A DNA stretch of 64,000 nt from the NCBI GenBank assembly GCA_963714205.1, contig CAVQNQ010000004.1:372001-436000 (forward strand), in the 5' to 3' direction. The translations under genes and the position numbers were made by a program. This document shows, one piece after another, positions 63,725-64,000 of this stretch; within the stretch, counting starts at the first letter, position 1, and each line of letters begins with the position of its first letter. Source of the DNA: CAVQNQ01 sp963714205. Its GTDB lineage: Bacteria; Acidobacteriota; Terriglobia; Bryobacterales; Bryobacteraceae. The notes beneath the pieces are model-generated. The model ran no database searches. It was not told where the DNA came from and saw only the letters and a list, made by a program, of their open reading frames with translations.

Positions 63725-64000
63725 TTGCAAGCTCCTCGCTCGGGCCAAGTGGACGCAAAGCTGCCGTCTGTTGGACCGCTGCCATTCAGTGTTCACGAAG
63801 GGATCTAGAGACCTCAACGAAGAGGCGGGACTGAGTGCTTCTGGAACGAATTATGAGGGATGCCGCGTGAGGAACGCATAAAAATCTCGTGAAAGTCGCG
63901 ATTAAATTATGAATGCGCGCGATAAAGGAGCTTTATGGGGCAGGTCAGGAATACTGAGGCTTAGAAGCCCGTGGCTGCGTCGGTGAATGGCGGGTGAGGT
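63725..64000. other. Upstream region of the intact receptor
   Basis: No gene is visible. It includes an AT-rich patch (63870-63935) on the receptor strand that may hold its promoter, and on the plus strand GGAGC before a nine-codon frame at 63934 that is too short to support. Confidence 0.4.

Overview
The window reads as a chromosomal segment of an Acidobacteriota bacterium, most likely a Bryobacterales / 'Candidatus Solibacter'-like lineage. The basis is protein style, not a search. It has a secreted propeller protein ending in a TIGR03437-type domain, very large carboxypeptidase-regulatory plus TonB-type receptors, twin-arginine enolase-superfamily enzymes, a winged-helix/PD40 one-component regulator, and GC-rich coding throughout. 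No rRNA, tRNA or CRISPR array was seen.

Region 1 (1-28.4 kb) is compact housekeeping DNA with no broken genes. It runs: TrmB-like regulator (cut by the window edge), GT2 glycosyltransferase, SpoU methyltransferase, MEMO-family protein, two exported proteins (PQQ-like/TIGR03437 propeller and a TIM-barrel glycosidase-like protein), lipid kinase, ligA, then tyrS-folP-greA-CDP-alcohol phosphatidyltransferase. A divergent nickel module follows: nikR and acpS leftwards, nikMN-nikQ-nikO rightwards, with a palindrome between them. Next come dtd-GHMP kinase, purM-purN, rpiB-yjbQ, SDR, dus-rnhA, a Pro-rich glycine-zipper protein and an orphan type-ISP-like DNA methyltransferase.

Region 2 (28.4-57.9 kb) is an accessory sugar/sugar-acid region. 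It holds a frameshifted fucose/arabinose-isomerase-like gene, a LacI regulator, five enolase-superfamily genes all starting with Arg-Arg signal sequences (three intact, two broken, two of the five a tandem duplication), two TonB-type receptor genes shattered by frameshifts, a TMTC-like TPR membrane protein, a broken AlkD-like gene, a frameshifted winged-helix/PD40 regulator, one IS element with recognisable ends, a SGNH hydrolase, a GH28-like beta-helix protein and an S53 peptidase. Together they suggest a pectin or other plant-polysaccharide and sugar-acid module. The receptors, hydrolases and Tat-exported enolases would act outside the cytoplasm; LacI, PD40 and the isomerase would act inside.

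Region 3 (57.9-64 kb) has a small exported protein, pgk, a possible small zinc-ribbon gene and one intact TonB-type receptor.

The most notable features are the cluster of Tat-signal enolase homologues and the concentration of frameshifts in particular genes of the same region. Long intact genes lie between the broken ones, which argues for real gene decay over uniformly poor sequence, although raw reads would be needed to settle it.
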